DNA of 64,000 nucleotides, taken from contig CM064519.1 in the NCBI GenBank assembly GCA_032716605.1, positions 20,882,348 through 20,946,347 of the forward strand, in the 5' to 3' direction. Position 1 is the stretch's first letter. Every line of letters begins with the position of its first letter. The notes below the pieces were generated by a model. That model was not told the origin of the DNA. It ran no database searches and saw only the letters and a list, made by a program, of their open reading frames with translations. Made by a program: the position numbers and the translations under genes. Below, in pieces: positions 9,894-21,430 of this stretch. Source of the stretch: Paralithodes platypus. Taxonomy: Eukaryota > Arthropoda > Malacostraca > Decapoda > Lithodidae.

Positions 9894-12337
9894 CCTAGAA
9901 TATCACGACCGGTGGAGGGACCTACATAAGCTCATCACGCTAAACTGCGAGAAACTAATAGGAAGACCAAAACGAAAACTGTGACATGTGTCTAAATATA
10001 AGAGTATAGTCGTAAGAAAAAGATGTATAAGGCGGGTACCATTAAAGAAGCCTTATCTCGGAAAGACAGAACTACTGAGGTGTGAATACTGATAATTGTA
10101 TATCACAAAAATAAAATTAAAATAACGTTATGCATTTATAGTTGCAATAACGTATTGATCTTGTTATGTAACAGATCTAGTGCAGTAATAGCACTCTTGT
10201 TATCCATTCCGGATTGTGTGTCCTGCCAATTTGTCCTGGAATTAACGTCCCCCCCCTTTTTTCCATTTAAGGTGACCGGTAGGACGCACTTTCTATTACC
10301 TTACACCCTGGTAACAAGGCATTGAATAAACATACCCTTCTTCTTAATGGCTTTGGGGGGCATCATCCTGCTCTATAGCTATGTTTGGTAATTTGGGAGT
10401 TCTCCGGAAGTACCGACAAGTATATGGCTAGGGATGCATTACTAGAGGGCCAACAGGACCGTCTGAGATATATCTTCCCCTGAGAACACCCATTTAGTAA
10501 AACTAATGGTAGCGGACCATATGTGCCTATCATGGGATTTTGCGATTACCTGAGGTTCAGCTACCTTCATTATCTTTGCAAAAGGGATGCGAACACTTTC
10601 TTTCCCAACCTTATTTGACCCTCATGGGGGAAGCACAATTGTGTCTTATTCCTAGGAATAATAGACTTAGAGTAGGTATATAGTGCATTAACAGGGAATA
10701 GAGCATGGAGTATTTTTGCTCTTGTCAAGGCAGGAATAGATAAAGGTGTGGGGAGATGTTCCTGGTGTTCCCTTTGTTCTTACACTGGTGTAGTAACAAA
10801 AGGTACAGAACTCTTAGTAGCAAAATTATGTAGACTTTGTCATGGATGTCCGTTCTGAGACCCATTGGCCAATGGTCTCAGTCCTTTGACAATATGCACT
10901 TATTAATTTCTTGTCCTATGTGGTCTAACCGGAGAAGGCCTGGACTGTGACAACGTTAGGTCCTTCTCGATTAACCATTGAGGAAGTGAATGGTGATTAG
11001 GGGCTTTGAGCTTACCACCAGCCTGCCTAACAAACCCCGTTGGTCTTAAACTAGTACACGTCAAGAAGGGTTTCTTTATGACGATACGTGGTTTATAAGA
11101 GTGTTAATTGTTAGCTCTTTTAACGTCAACTTAGAAACTTTGGTGCTTCAGGGACCCAGCCACCGATGGAGACTGCTGGTTTTGAATTTGCATTCCAAGG
11201 TGTAAATTGTATTAAGCGTGAACTATCCTGTCTTGGAGTTGACGCTGTGTGTTGGCTAGTGGGTGTATCTGTGACTTCCTTGTCGTAGGATGGTAGCCAT
11301 TTGGATTAGAGGATGTCCATATCGCAAGTGTTGTATCTGTCTACGGGTTGGGGAACCCTGGTAGAGATGTTGCCTGGATTAATGGGGAATGTTTTGGGCT
11401 AGAAAGCATATATTTTACCCGAGCAAATCTAGAAAGAACTGGTCCGGGTAGGGACCTGTTTCTCGAAGCCAACTACAGTCGTCATGGTGTCCAACTGGTG
11501 TGACATTGACCTGGAGGTCAATGATAATGCATGAACTTTGGGAAAATCGTGGGGCTGTTAGTTCTTGGGTATGATGTGACACTGACTAAAGGTTGTCCAT
11601 TTTCTTTGACTGATGAACTTCAGAACGACTGATAGTGCCGACCTATCAGAGTCGAAGTGTCTGTGTCCAATCCCAACAGTGGGAGGTGGGTTTGGCCAAT
11701 GTGTCACTTATTACCTTTACTTGAGATTTTCCCCCGCAACGGCAGGGGATGTCGAATTCTCTTTGGGATGGATTTTGTTTTATAGTCTGGAGTTGTGTAT
11801 CCCCTATTACTCCTACTCCTTCTGCCGATTGTGTAGGAGTGAGAATTCTGATTTCTCTAAATTTATTCTGAACAGGATTAGCAGGGTGACCGGCCATGTC
11901 AGATAATTGTCCCCGGCCTGGGGATATGTGTGTAGGGTGCAGGATTTGAAATCCTGATTGCGAGTCAGGGAAGTTGGGACTTCGAAGGTGGGTAGATTTT
12001 ATGTCTGTGGTTTGTTAATTTCCCAGGGACCCAAAGGGAATATGTCTTACGGCTTTAATGGACTATCCTTCGTTGGGATTAAGCCCGGTTGGTACCCGTC
12101 ACATTTGTAACATATTATGTGGTACCCAGTCTGTAAAAGCTAATTGAGTAAATGTTATTGATATTATTATTATTATTATTATTCTTCCGTTTTTTACTGG
12201 AAGGCTCTGAGCCGACCGACCTATGTCATTTTCTTGCTAGATCCGGACATTTTCTTGTCGGGAGATGGGGACTAGCTAGGAGTTCTAGAAGAGATAATTC
12301 TAAAAAGCTTACCTATTTTAGTATTGCTGGTACTTGG

Positions 12338-12371
<34 letters not shown>
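9894..12371. other. DIRS-B interior without recognisable genes
   Basis: 2.5 kb with frequent stops in all frames; the longest frames (about 97 aa at 11613-11906 and 88 aa at 12152-12418) show no known domain and low-complexity content. An (ATT)n run lies at about 12165-12182 and a poly(T) run at 12342-12373, into which the piggyBac inserted. Confidence 0.7.
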
Positions 12372-12377
<6 letters not shown>

Positions 12378-12779
12378 CTCCAACCCCGGCTAGGGTAGAT
12401 CGTGACTGTACTCTGTGACCGGGGGTTTTGAGGAATTTTGGTCCATGTTGATTCACCTGTTACTCCTGAAATACATGACACAAAGTTATAAAAAAAAAAA
12501 AAAAAATTGCACAAACCTTCATGTGTAGAATGCCGTTAAGTAGAGGTCTCTAGCCCGTGATTGCATAATGGCGAGCGCGGGAAGTGGAGTGATTTTTATG
12601 CAGGAAAATCTTCCCGCGTTCGGATGCGTCGCCTTGGCCCAGGCCCCGGCTTGGCTAACCTACTGCGCACTTAGCCACTCGTCGCGCCAGAGTTTTTACC
12701 TCCCGGAGGCGAATTTATTTATTGATAGTGATGTTATTATAGTTATTTGGAGTCCAATTATATAAAATATGTGTATTAG

Positions 12780-13640
12780 GCTATCATTGTCACTAATATT
12801 TCAAATTTTCACTCGATACCGTAGTTTTTATGAGTAATTGAGGCTGGTTATTGTTATATTACGCACTGATTATTCGTTATCACAGGTGTTTATTATACTT
12901 TGGCCATCTAATATTAGTTTGTGTCACTTTCACTTTGGTAAATATGCTTGAGAGAGTGTCACTGTCACTGATAATGCTCATTTTCACTTGATACGGTACA
13001 TTTTATTAGTAATTGAGGTAGGTTATTGTTATATTAGGCAGTGATTATTCGTTATCACAGGTGTTTATTATACTTTGGCCATCTAATATTACTTCGTGTG
13101 TCACTTTCACTTTGATAAATATGCTTGAGAGAGTCACTGTCACTGATAATGCTCATTTTCACTTGATACGGTACATTTTATTAGTAATTGAGGTAGGTTA
13201 TTGTTATATTAGGCAGTGATTATTCGTTATCACAGGTGTTTATTATACTTTGGCCATCTAATATTACTTCGTGTGTCACTTTCACTTTGGTAAATATGCT
13301 TGAGAGAGTGTCACTGTCACTGATAATGCTCATTTTCACTTGATACGGTACATTTTATTAGTAATTGAGGTAGGTTATTGTTATATTAGGCAGTGATTAT
13401 TCGTTATCACAGGTGTTTATTGTACTTTGCCCATCAAGTATTGGGTGTTGTGTCATTTTCACTTTGATAAATATGCTTTAGAGAGTGTCACTGTCACTGA
13501 TAATGCTCATTTTCACTTGATACGGTACATTTTATTAGTAATTGAGGTAGGTTATGGTTATATTAGGCACTGATTATTCGTTATCACAGGTGTTTATTAT
13601 ACTTTGGCCATCTAATATTATGTCATGTGTCACTTTCACT
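12780..13640. repeat. Tandem array, ~177 bp unit, about 5 copies
   Basis: The phrase ATAATGCTCATTTTCACTTG starts at 12971, 13146, 13323 and 13500, giving periods of 175-177 bp, with a more diverged first copy near 12780. Units contain AT-rich sequence and TTATCACAGGTGTTTATTATA. The array lies in the 3' non-coding part of the piggyBac between the transposase stop (13818) and the low-coordinate TIR. The rest of 12376-13817 shows no gene; a poly(A) run is at 12491-12506. Confidence 0.9.
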
Positions 13641-13817
13641 TAGTTATATGCTTTGTAAACGTTTTATATACAATTTATTGTGTCTTTTTTCACTTATTTA
13701 TATATGTTTTCATAATACAGTACATGACTTTTTTATCACAATACATTGTTTTATTTCCACTTGTTGCCTATATACATACATATTGTCAGTCTTTGGTACT
13801 TTCACTATGATTATTAG

Positions 13818-14913
13818 TTAGTACTCCTGCTTGGTGTGGTACTCAGCAAAGCACGGTATAGCACATAGTGACACCTGGCACTCCACACACTGCATGGTGG
13901 TCTTTTTCTGCTTCCTCGGCCTCACCTGGCTGTTCCAGCAGACATGGCACCGCCTTCTGCTAATGGTGACTCCATCTCGTTCCAGAGGCAGGTAACCGAG
14001 CTTGTGCACATTTAGATACTGTGCACACTGCATGCGGTCCTGAACGGGGCGCCCAGGTTGTGCCACTACCCTCTGTGGCGTAGCATACCTGTCCAGGAGC
14101 TCCACCAACACCTGTTTTTGGAACCTCCGCAGGCTACTGAACTTCCAGGGTGTGCACGGATTCCGAAGCCTGTAGATATTGTAGGCATTCAGCATTGACA
14201 TGTCCACCATGTGCAGAAAGAACTTTTTGTACCATCTGCACGAGGTACGCAGACAGTCGATGAAGCCTATCTGCATGTCGGACTTGTCCACCAGCCTCAT
14301 ATTTATGTTGTAGTCCATTACAGCATCAGGCTTGGTCACCCTGACTTGGGTGCGGCGATCCACCTTGCCAGTCTCAACCATTTCCCCCTTGTGGACGGTG
14401 CTCAGGAGGTTGACCTTCCGCTGGTCGTGCCAGTGGATAGCCAGAATGGGTCCCGACTTCTTCTTGAAGACATCGCCTTTCTTGGTTTTAGGAGGGAAAG
14501 TTGGCATGCCCTTCCTTTTCGCTCCAACTGTGCCTACAGTCCCCGTCTTGCGCTGATGGAGGTACTTTGAGAGAGTGGGGGACGTGTAGTAGTTGTCCGT
14601 GTAGGACGTGATTCTTCTGGAAGTACCGGTTCATCATGGCTTGAACCACTGCTCCGCCAAAGCCAATGAGGGGGTCTATTTCCACGTCCCCTTCCTTCCC
14701 GCTGTAGACCAGGAAGTCCAGGACATAGCCAGTTTGGCAATCGCACAGCACAAAGAACTTTATACCAAAGCGATGTCTCTTTGAGGGGATGTACTGCCTG
14801 AAGCTCAGCTTTCCCCGGAACAGCACAAGAGACTCGTCAATACAGACGTTGCAGAAGGGCGTGAAGTATGACGTGAAACGTTCTCACATCATCTCGTACA
14901 ACGTCCGGGGGTG
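13818..14913 (-). pseudogene. piggyBac transposase, catalytic core and C-terminal zinc domain
   Basis: Continues the transposase after the DIRS fragment. It starts RTLYEMM, has a TGA in frame, then the first catalytic Asp in CIDESLV (codon 14836-14838), the RGKLSFRQYIPSKRHRFGIK block, and the second Asp in TDNYYTSP (14595-14597), reached only after a one-base frame change near 14610-14640. The third acidic site is in NMRLVDKSD, about 14290. A Cys/His-rich tail (CHVCW, then CVECQVSLC, then CFAEYH) ends at the stop 13818-13820; this matches the C-terminal cysteine-rich DNA-binding domain of piggyBac enzymes. Broken by the internal stop, the frameshift and two insertions. Confidence 0.92.
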
Positions 14914-15948
14914 CAGTCAGTTGACATAGGACACCCTAGACCCCGCCGGAGTATGAGAGCTGTGATACAATTTAAGGTTAAAATGTGATATGAAAATTTT
15001 CTCTGCGAGAAATTGTGCTAGTACAAGGTTTAGTACAAAACAACGGTGTTGTTATAGTAGTTTTAGCTGCGAAAGCAATGTAATATTAGTTCAATGGAGT
15101 TCATTGGCAATTGATCTCCACATGTATTTTGGGGTTTATGATGTGCACATATAAACTTATAACTTATTATTTTTGTCACCACTCGTTGAGTGGGGTGCCT
15201 TTTGTAACTACAGATCTGTGTTCAGAATCTTCAGGGTTACCCATTTTTGTCGGGCAGGCTTCTTTGAAGCACGCACCTGCCTGAACCCCTTTTTCTTGTA
15301 TATTTCCGGCCTACGCCGTATTAAATACATTTTTCAAAAGTAAGAATACTATGTGGTTGTTTTTATTATCTGCTTTTCTAGAGTTATGATATGATTACGA
15401 ATGTCCCCCTCCAGTCTTAGATATCAGGCATGTTCGTCAATGATGGAGGGGCCACTAATAAATTATAGGTTTGACTCCTGTAAGGAGATAAAGAAAACCT
15501 AATATTTAGTAGTGGCCCCGTAATCATTGACGACTGGGGCCCTCCCGACCGTCCCCTTCCCATTCGTTGATGTATTAAGGATTTTGGTTTACTTGATATG
15601 TCAGTGAAGGAGGAATGACGCCTGAATCAGCGTCTGGTCAGAAATCCACACAAGTACATCCACGATATGATGGAAAGCTTATTGGATAGTTATTCTTATT
15701 TTCTTTTGTTTTTATTTTTTACGAAGTTTTTTCGTAGTGAGAACCCAATTCATAATGACTGAAGCCATGAGTGAGGTCGCGTGCGCTCATGATGAAGGCT
15801 CCTCAGTTTTTAAATGCTCTGCGCGGTAGATTCAAACTACGGCGGATTAGTGTTTGAAGAGGATGCCTTATGTAATAGGCATGTTCGTCAATGATTACGG
15901 GGCCACTACTAAATATTAGGTTTTCTTTATCTCCTTACAGGAGTCAAA
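14914..15948 (+). mobile_element. Truncated DIRS-A 3' end inserted in the piggyBac transposase
   Basis: Nearly collinear with 60778-61819: starts GTGCAGTCAG just after a G run and ends GAGTCAAACCTATAAT. It includes the post-YR region, the ICR (about 15408-15540) and the right ITR (about 15606-15893), but no genes. It separates transposase residues LSDKLWKI from RTLYEMM. No TSD is apparent. The left breakpoint in a G run suggests 5' loss at a homopolymer, or a short circle derivative. Confidence 0.88.
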
Positions 15949-17456
15949 CCTATAATCTTCCACAGCTTGTCAGAGAGATGCATGTCGGTGTTGGTGACAA
16001 GATGGAGCGCTCCGAGGATGTCGAGGTACCGGTCCCGAGAGATGTATTTCCCGAAGGCAGGGGTGGATATCAGATCTTTGGTGATCCAATAGTCAGCCAA
16101 CCTGTGCTTCTTTACATGAGGCATTAGCATGGTGATTGCCAGGAACACCATGAACTCGGGATGAGTCACTGGGGTCCACCGCTTCATGTGGCCCTTGGTC
16201 ACCTTGCCAAAAAAGTTCACCTGGATTTGGTGGTGCTTGTTTGTCTCCTCTATGACAAACTCAGTAACCTCCTTATCAAAAAATGCCTCAAAAAGCTCAT
16301 GTGGTGGAGCATTGGGGCCTGCGGGAAAACTTGGGGTAACTCCTGAACCCTCCTGTACCTCATCAAAAGGGGTTACATCAGGGTCATTCACTTCATCAGC
16401 AGCCACATCCTGCCAGTTGAAAATATAAAATGGGTCCTGCTGGCGACGCTGACGAGGAGCTGCAGCTGGGGCAGCACGCCCACGAACTTTGGCGGCGCGC
16501 ACCCTAGGGCGGCCAGGAGCGCGACGGCGCCCAGGCCCAGCCCGGCGGCCAGGGCGGCCAGGAGCACGACGGCCCTGGGCCAAGCGTCTGGGTTGAGGGT
16601 CGTCGATGTCCATAAAGTCATCGTCGTTGTCGTCAGAGCCGTCATCTTGCCCTGACGGTGGACCCAGGTAATCATGGCCAGAGTCATCTGTGAGGTGCCC
16701 TTCATCTTCCGACCCCCCCTCATAATCTCGCGGGGAACGAATGATGCGTGGGCGGCGTGTAGGTCGGCGAGGTGGGGAAGGAGTGGCAGGTGAGGCTCTG
16801 TCATCTTCATGCAGAGGTTCGGGGCTCCTTGGCCTACGACGAGTCGTAGACAGCACTGGTTCAGTGTCTGTAGGTGCAGGTATGGATGCGAGGTCAAATA
16901 CATCGTCAGGAACCTCTGTTGTAGGCTGGAGAGGTGGGGTGGACCCTGGGGAAAGTTGCGGGGGCATATGGCTGGGACCGGCAGGGGTGGAAGCCGCGGG
17001 AGCCTCGAACAAAGAGCGCCTACTTGTAGCTCCTTTTTTCACATATTTTCTCCCTTTTCCCTTTTCTGTAGTAGTATGTCTCCTCTCGGGAGAAATAGGG
17101 GGTAAATAGGCCGAAAGTGGGGGGTCCTCAACCCTAGGCAGTGCTGGTGGTGGTGGGGAAGAATGGCGGGCGCCTGGGGCAACTTGGGTGGCGTGGGTAG
17201 ATAAGGAAGACAATGGCGGGTCAACCTCACCCTCACGCTCAGCCTCACTGGCACCCTCACGCACTGCTCCCTCACCAAGTTTTAGGGCCTCTTTCCTGGC
17301 TGCCGCCTTTTCAAGAACTTGCTTCTTATAAAAACGTATCTTGAATGGGGATTTAGCTGGTGAAGGGCTAGGTGTCGTGTCACTCAACCTAAACTTGGCA
17401 GTCGACCTAGTGCTGTCCCATTCGCTCACTCTCACTACACTCTCATCACCTTGCAC
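15949..17456 (-). pseudogene. piggyBac transposase, N-terminal and central part
   Basis: An open minus-strand frame, read from about 17456 down. First a low-complexity acidic/proline-rich region, then a stretch rich in Arg, Gly, Pro and Ala (about 16480-16600, RRPGRRAGPGRRRAPGRPR), then the start of the DDE_Tnp_1_7 fold (PPHELFEAFFDKEVTEFVIE, then FLAITMLMPHVKKHRLADYW, then RDRYLDILGALHLV). It stops at KLWKI, where the DIRS fragment begins. The frame continues upstream on the far side of the LINE at 21431. The long basic linker is unusual and may bind nucleic acid (inference). Confidence 0.9.
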
Positions 17457-17476
17457 AACTATATCACGTGGTCCTG

Positions 17477-18270
17477 ATGTGGCGGCGTCTACGCCGTGGG
17501 ACCACCTCCCGGAGCTGCCAACCGCGGATGGCTGCCGACCCTCCACGGCCGGAGACAAGATCAATCGACCAGTGGAGGACAACCGGATGCCGGCCGCGGG
17601 GAGCAGTTTCGGGAGCCAAACCGTCACAACTATCCCCTGCCCCCTCCCTGGGGGCACGGGTCCTTGGAGCGGCTTTGGTCGCGCCGGGAATTTCCACACC
17701 TCTCACACCACACACACATCACACAGTTTTTCCTACACCGAGAAATGACTCTCCGGCTGTCATTTCTCGAAGACTTCTTCTAGCCGGAGACATTGAGAGC
17801 AACCCAGGACCCACGTACACATACATATGTCCAACTTGCTCAAAACCCATCACTTCAAGTCGCCACACTAAGGGTTCAGTTCTCTGCAATGCATGCAGGA
17901 ACTGGACCCACTTCACCTGTACAACACTTGCCTCCAAGAAACACTACACGAACACCTGGACCTGTTCCTCATGCCCCTCCCTCTCCCAGTCAAATCCCTC
18001 GCCTAAAACCCGTCCACCTCTCCTCCCCAACCCACCTAGCCTTTTCATATCATCCACTCCCCCCCTAAAACCCATCCACCTCTCCTCCCTAACCCACCTA
18101 ACCTCCCCATACCATCCATATCCTCAACTCAACATACCACACCCCATCCTAATCCATTCCAACCCCCATCTCCTGCTCCCCAATCCCCACCCCCACCTCA
18201 CCCATCCCAACCTCCAGCCCCTCCCTCACCCCCACCCCATCCTCGTGCAGCAGCACCCAACATACATCGT
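17477..18270 (+). CDS. LINE N-terminal region: 2A-like peptide followed by PHD finger
   Basis: First in-frame ATG is 17477-17479. A Pro/Arg-rich leader of about 100 residues ends in RRLLLAGDIESNPGP; the DIESNPGP core is 17789-17812. The D-(V/I)-E-x-N-P-G-P signature causes ribosome skipping between G and P in known 2A peptides, and 2A sequences have been described at the N-terminus of several APE-type LINEs (established knowledge). Directly after it lies a C4HC3 zinc finger (CPTC, CNAC, H..C, CSSC), 17829-17976, matching a PHD finger. A proline/histidine-rich linker follows; the frame changes in its C-runs before the endonuclease. Inference: skipping would release the leader from the PHD-EN-RT protein. 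Confidence 0.85.
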
Positions 18271-18274
18271 GCAC

Positions 18275-19320
18275 ATAACATTAACATTCTCCAATTGAAC
18301 ATAGATGGCATTAACACAAAGAAACACGAACTCTCACACTTCATCAAACAACACAACATACACATTGCCATCTTACAAGAAACAAAACTCCGCACATCAC
18401 AAAAAACACCCACATTTCATAATTTCACCACCATCAGACAAGACCGGGCTGTCGGCGGGGGCGGTGGCCTCATCACCCCGGTACACAATGAAATATCATA
18501 CATAGTAACCAGTGTACAAACCAAATCCCTCCTCCCCCCAAATGATAACACAACAGAAATACAATCAATTAAAATACGCACTGGCAACAAATCCAACATA
18601 ACCATCATAAACACATACATCCCTCCCCAAACATCCCCTACAGTACCAAATGAATACAGACCACACTTACAACACATCACAAACACCCCACACATCATCC
18701 TGGGTGGTGACTTCAACGCCAAGACGTCGGCCTGGTTTGTCGACAACCCCGACACAGACAGAGGGCTGGTACTACAAAACCAAACAGATAACCTCATCAT
18801 CCTTAACGACATCCATCAACATACCCATATTCCTCACCAAGCCCTCTATAACCCATCATCTCCTGACATCACCTTTTGCTCCCCAGAACTCGCCCCCACA
18901 ACATCCTGGAGGGTGGTCAGAACCTTAGGCTCTGACCACCTCCCGATCATTATCACCACCAAAACCAGACTCACCCCAGCTAGCCACAAACACACATACA
19001 CCAATTATAAAAGAGCTAACTGGGAAGCATTTACAAATGAGACAGAACAACACTTCACAACTCTAAACAGTACACCCATCACTAACATCAACAATGCTGT
19101 ACACATACTCAATAAAACTATCCAAAACGCTGACAAGAAACACATTCCAAGAGGTAACAGAAAAAGACACAACCCCAACTTCACACCAGAAATTCAAGAC
19201 CTCATCAGACAACGCGACACACTGAAACACTCCCCAGCACCCCACACACAAGACATCACACAACAAATTCAAGCACTCAACACCCAAACTAACAACAAAA
19301 TACAAGAACAACAAAACTAA
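18275..19320 (+). CDS. LINE APE-type endonuclease domain
   Basis: The domain opens with INILQLNIDGINTK just upstream of the ATG at 18295 and contains AILQETKL (catalytic Glu), GGDFNAK and LGSDHLPI (active-site Asp-His), all typical of apurinic-like LINE endonucleases that nick the target. It is intact across the domain. A TAA at 19318-19320 ends this frame just after a Q/N-rich linker; the RT continues in another frame. It lies downstream of the PHD region by a frame change, so the original polyprotein needs an indel correction. Confidence 0.9.
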
Positions 19321-19489
19321 ATTGGAATAACTTCCTACAAACACTTGATCACAAAACAAACCCCAAAAAACTCTACAAAACACTAAACAGCATCACACTT
19401 TCCAACAGAACACAACACAATCACATGCTGCAATCACAACAACAGACTCTACTCCTTCATGTAAACAACAAGCAAACACTCTCATCAAT

Positions 19490-21408
19490 CACTTCTCACA
19501 TGTCAGCCACCTAAAACCTCACAAAGACAACCGACGTGTCATCCGACGTAAGAGACAATTCCCCACAGACCCTGACTATACACCCTTCACCAATCACCAG
19601 ACAAAGCATATCATCAACAATCTCAAGCACTCACCTGCCTGTGGCCTAGACAACATAAGCAACATACACCTCAGACACCTGGGACCACAAGGCATACAAG
19701 CACTCACTAACATATCAAACTACAGCTATTCACACAACACAATACCAGACATTTGGAAGCATGGTATCATCATCACATTCCCCAAAGCCAACAAAGACCC
19801 CACGCTACCCTCCTCGCACCGCCCCATCACACTCCTTTGCTCCCCCTCCAAAGTCATGGAACGCCTAGTATTACAACTAATTACACCCGACCTACCCCTA
19901 GCTCCAACACAACATGGCTTTAGGCCACTGCACTCCACAAACACTCTTCTCACAGACCTTACACAAAGAGCTTTTGACGGCATCAACTCAGCTAGACCAC
20001 CACACAGATCACTATTAGCCACACTCGACATTAGTAAAGCCTTCGATGCCATCCCCCGCCACAACCTAACAAACAAAATCTACAACACAAACATGCACAA
20101 CAACACAAAAAGGTGGCTGGACAACTTCCTAGCAGGCAGATGTGCACACGTATCTTTTGCCGGTCAGTCATCTAAAATCAGAAACTTTCCAAACGGAGTC
20201 CCACAAGGATCCGTCCTATCGCCTGCACTCTTCAATCTGTACATGCACGATATAACTACACCCAATACGCCCCAAATAAACTTAGCCTCCTATGCAGATG
20301 ACATAACACTCACATGCACACACCATGACCCAAGAAGAGCAACAGATCTCCTTCAACCCTATCTCAACACGCTACATGGCTGGTGCACTACAAACAGACT
20401 TAATCTAGCTCCAGCCAAATCCACCGCAACCCTGCTCACAAGCTGGACAGGTGAACACGAATACATCCCTCAACTCACCATAAACAACACACCCCTAACA
20501 CATACACACACACCCAAAATCCTAGGAGTAACATATGATACTCATATGACATTCAAACAGCACACCACAAACATTAAAAAGAAACTGACACCCAGACTTA
20601 ACGCCCTCAGGTCACTTGCTCACACAAAATTTGGACACAACAAAGAAACTACCACCACAGTATATAAACAATACATAAGATCAGTGATGGAATACGCAAG
20701 CCCAGCCTGGGCTTCTAACCTAGCTGAAACACATTATAAGACCTTACAGACTATTCAAAACAAAGCCCTGAAGATCATTACAGGCTGCACAGCTACTGCA
20801 CCCACAGATCACCTACATCAAGAAACCAAAATCCTCAAAGTCAAAGACCATCTGGACAGGAGAGGCACTCAATTCCTGGCAGCAGCCTCCACGAACCAAG
20901 ACCACCCACTAAACTACATGGCAACACACCCACAGACACCAAGAAATATCAAAACAACACCCAGCACACGGTATCACACACAATTATTGTCCTCTCTCCC
21001 TCCCTGCCCACCCCGAACCAACTTCCAGAAGCACATCCATACTCATATCTCTCGCCAATCCATCCACTCACTCACAGACAACACGCAGCTGCATGCACAA
21101 CCTCCCGAAATCCATCCTTCCGAATCCTCCCTTCCTCGCGAGGACAGAGTCCACCTGGCCAGGCTGAGATGCGGACACCATCCAGCTCTCCTGAGCTATC
21201 AGAAGAGACTGGATGACTCCGTTGTCGACGCCTGCCCGGGATGTAACACAGCACCCCATACCATTAAACACATCATAGAAGACTGCATTTCACACAACCA
21301 CTTACGCCAACAACATAATCTACACTCAATGAGAGCTCTGTGGGAAAGCCCGATCGTGGCCATGGCCTTCCTCAGGGACTCGGGGCTGTTCGGCCAGGCA
21401 GCTTAGGG
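19490..21408 (+). CDS. LINE reverse transcriptase and C-terminal zinc motif
   Basis: Readable from about 19490, with ATG 19856 internal to the domain. RT blocks: LKHSPACGLDNIS, FPKANKDPTLPSSHRPITLL, QHGFRPLHST, motif A (LDISKAFDAIPRH), motif B (NGVPQGSVLSPALFN), motif C YADD at 20291-20302. The C-terminal domain has C-x2-C and H-x5-C spacing (CPGCNTAPHTIKHIIEDC). The frame ends at TAG 21406-21408, only 9 nt before the (AAC)n tail, so there is almost no 3' UTR and the last ~70 coding bases form the 3' end shared with the SINE-like family. Apparently intact after 19490. Confidence 0.92.
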
Positions 21409-21430
21409 AACAACAACAACTATATCACGT

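Larger units (their letters stand above)
17470..21417 (+). mobile_element. Full-length LINE with 2A, PHD finger, APE endonuclease and RT
   Basis: Flanked by the 13-bp TSD AACTATATCACGT at 17457-17469 and 21418-21430, and tailed by GGAACAACAACAAC. Its 5' end starts GGTCCTGATGTGG. It is inserted in the piggyBac coding frame. Coding order: 2A-like motif, PHD finger, proline-rich linker, endonuclease, RT, terminal zinc motif. The base composition is C/A-rich and G-poor on the coding strand, unlike its surroundings. Two or three indels break the single ORF. Confidence 0.93.

Noticed and set aside
11613..11906. 97-codon plus-strand ORF in DIRS-B interior
   Set aside because: No domain, Cys/Tyr-rich random look, and an equally long frame on the other strand; probably chance.
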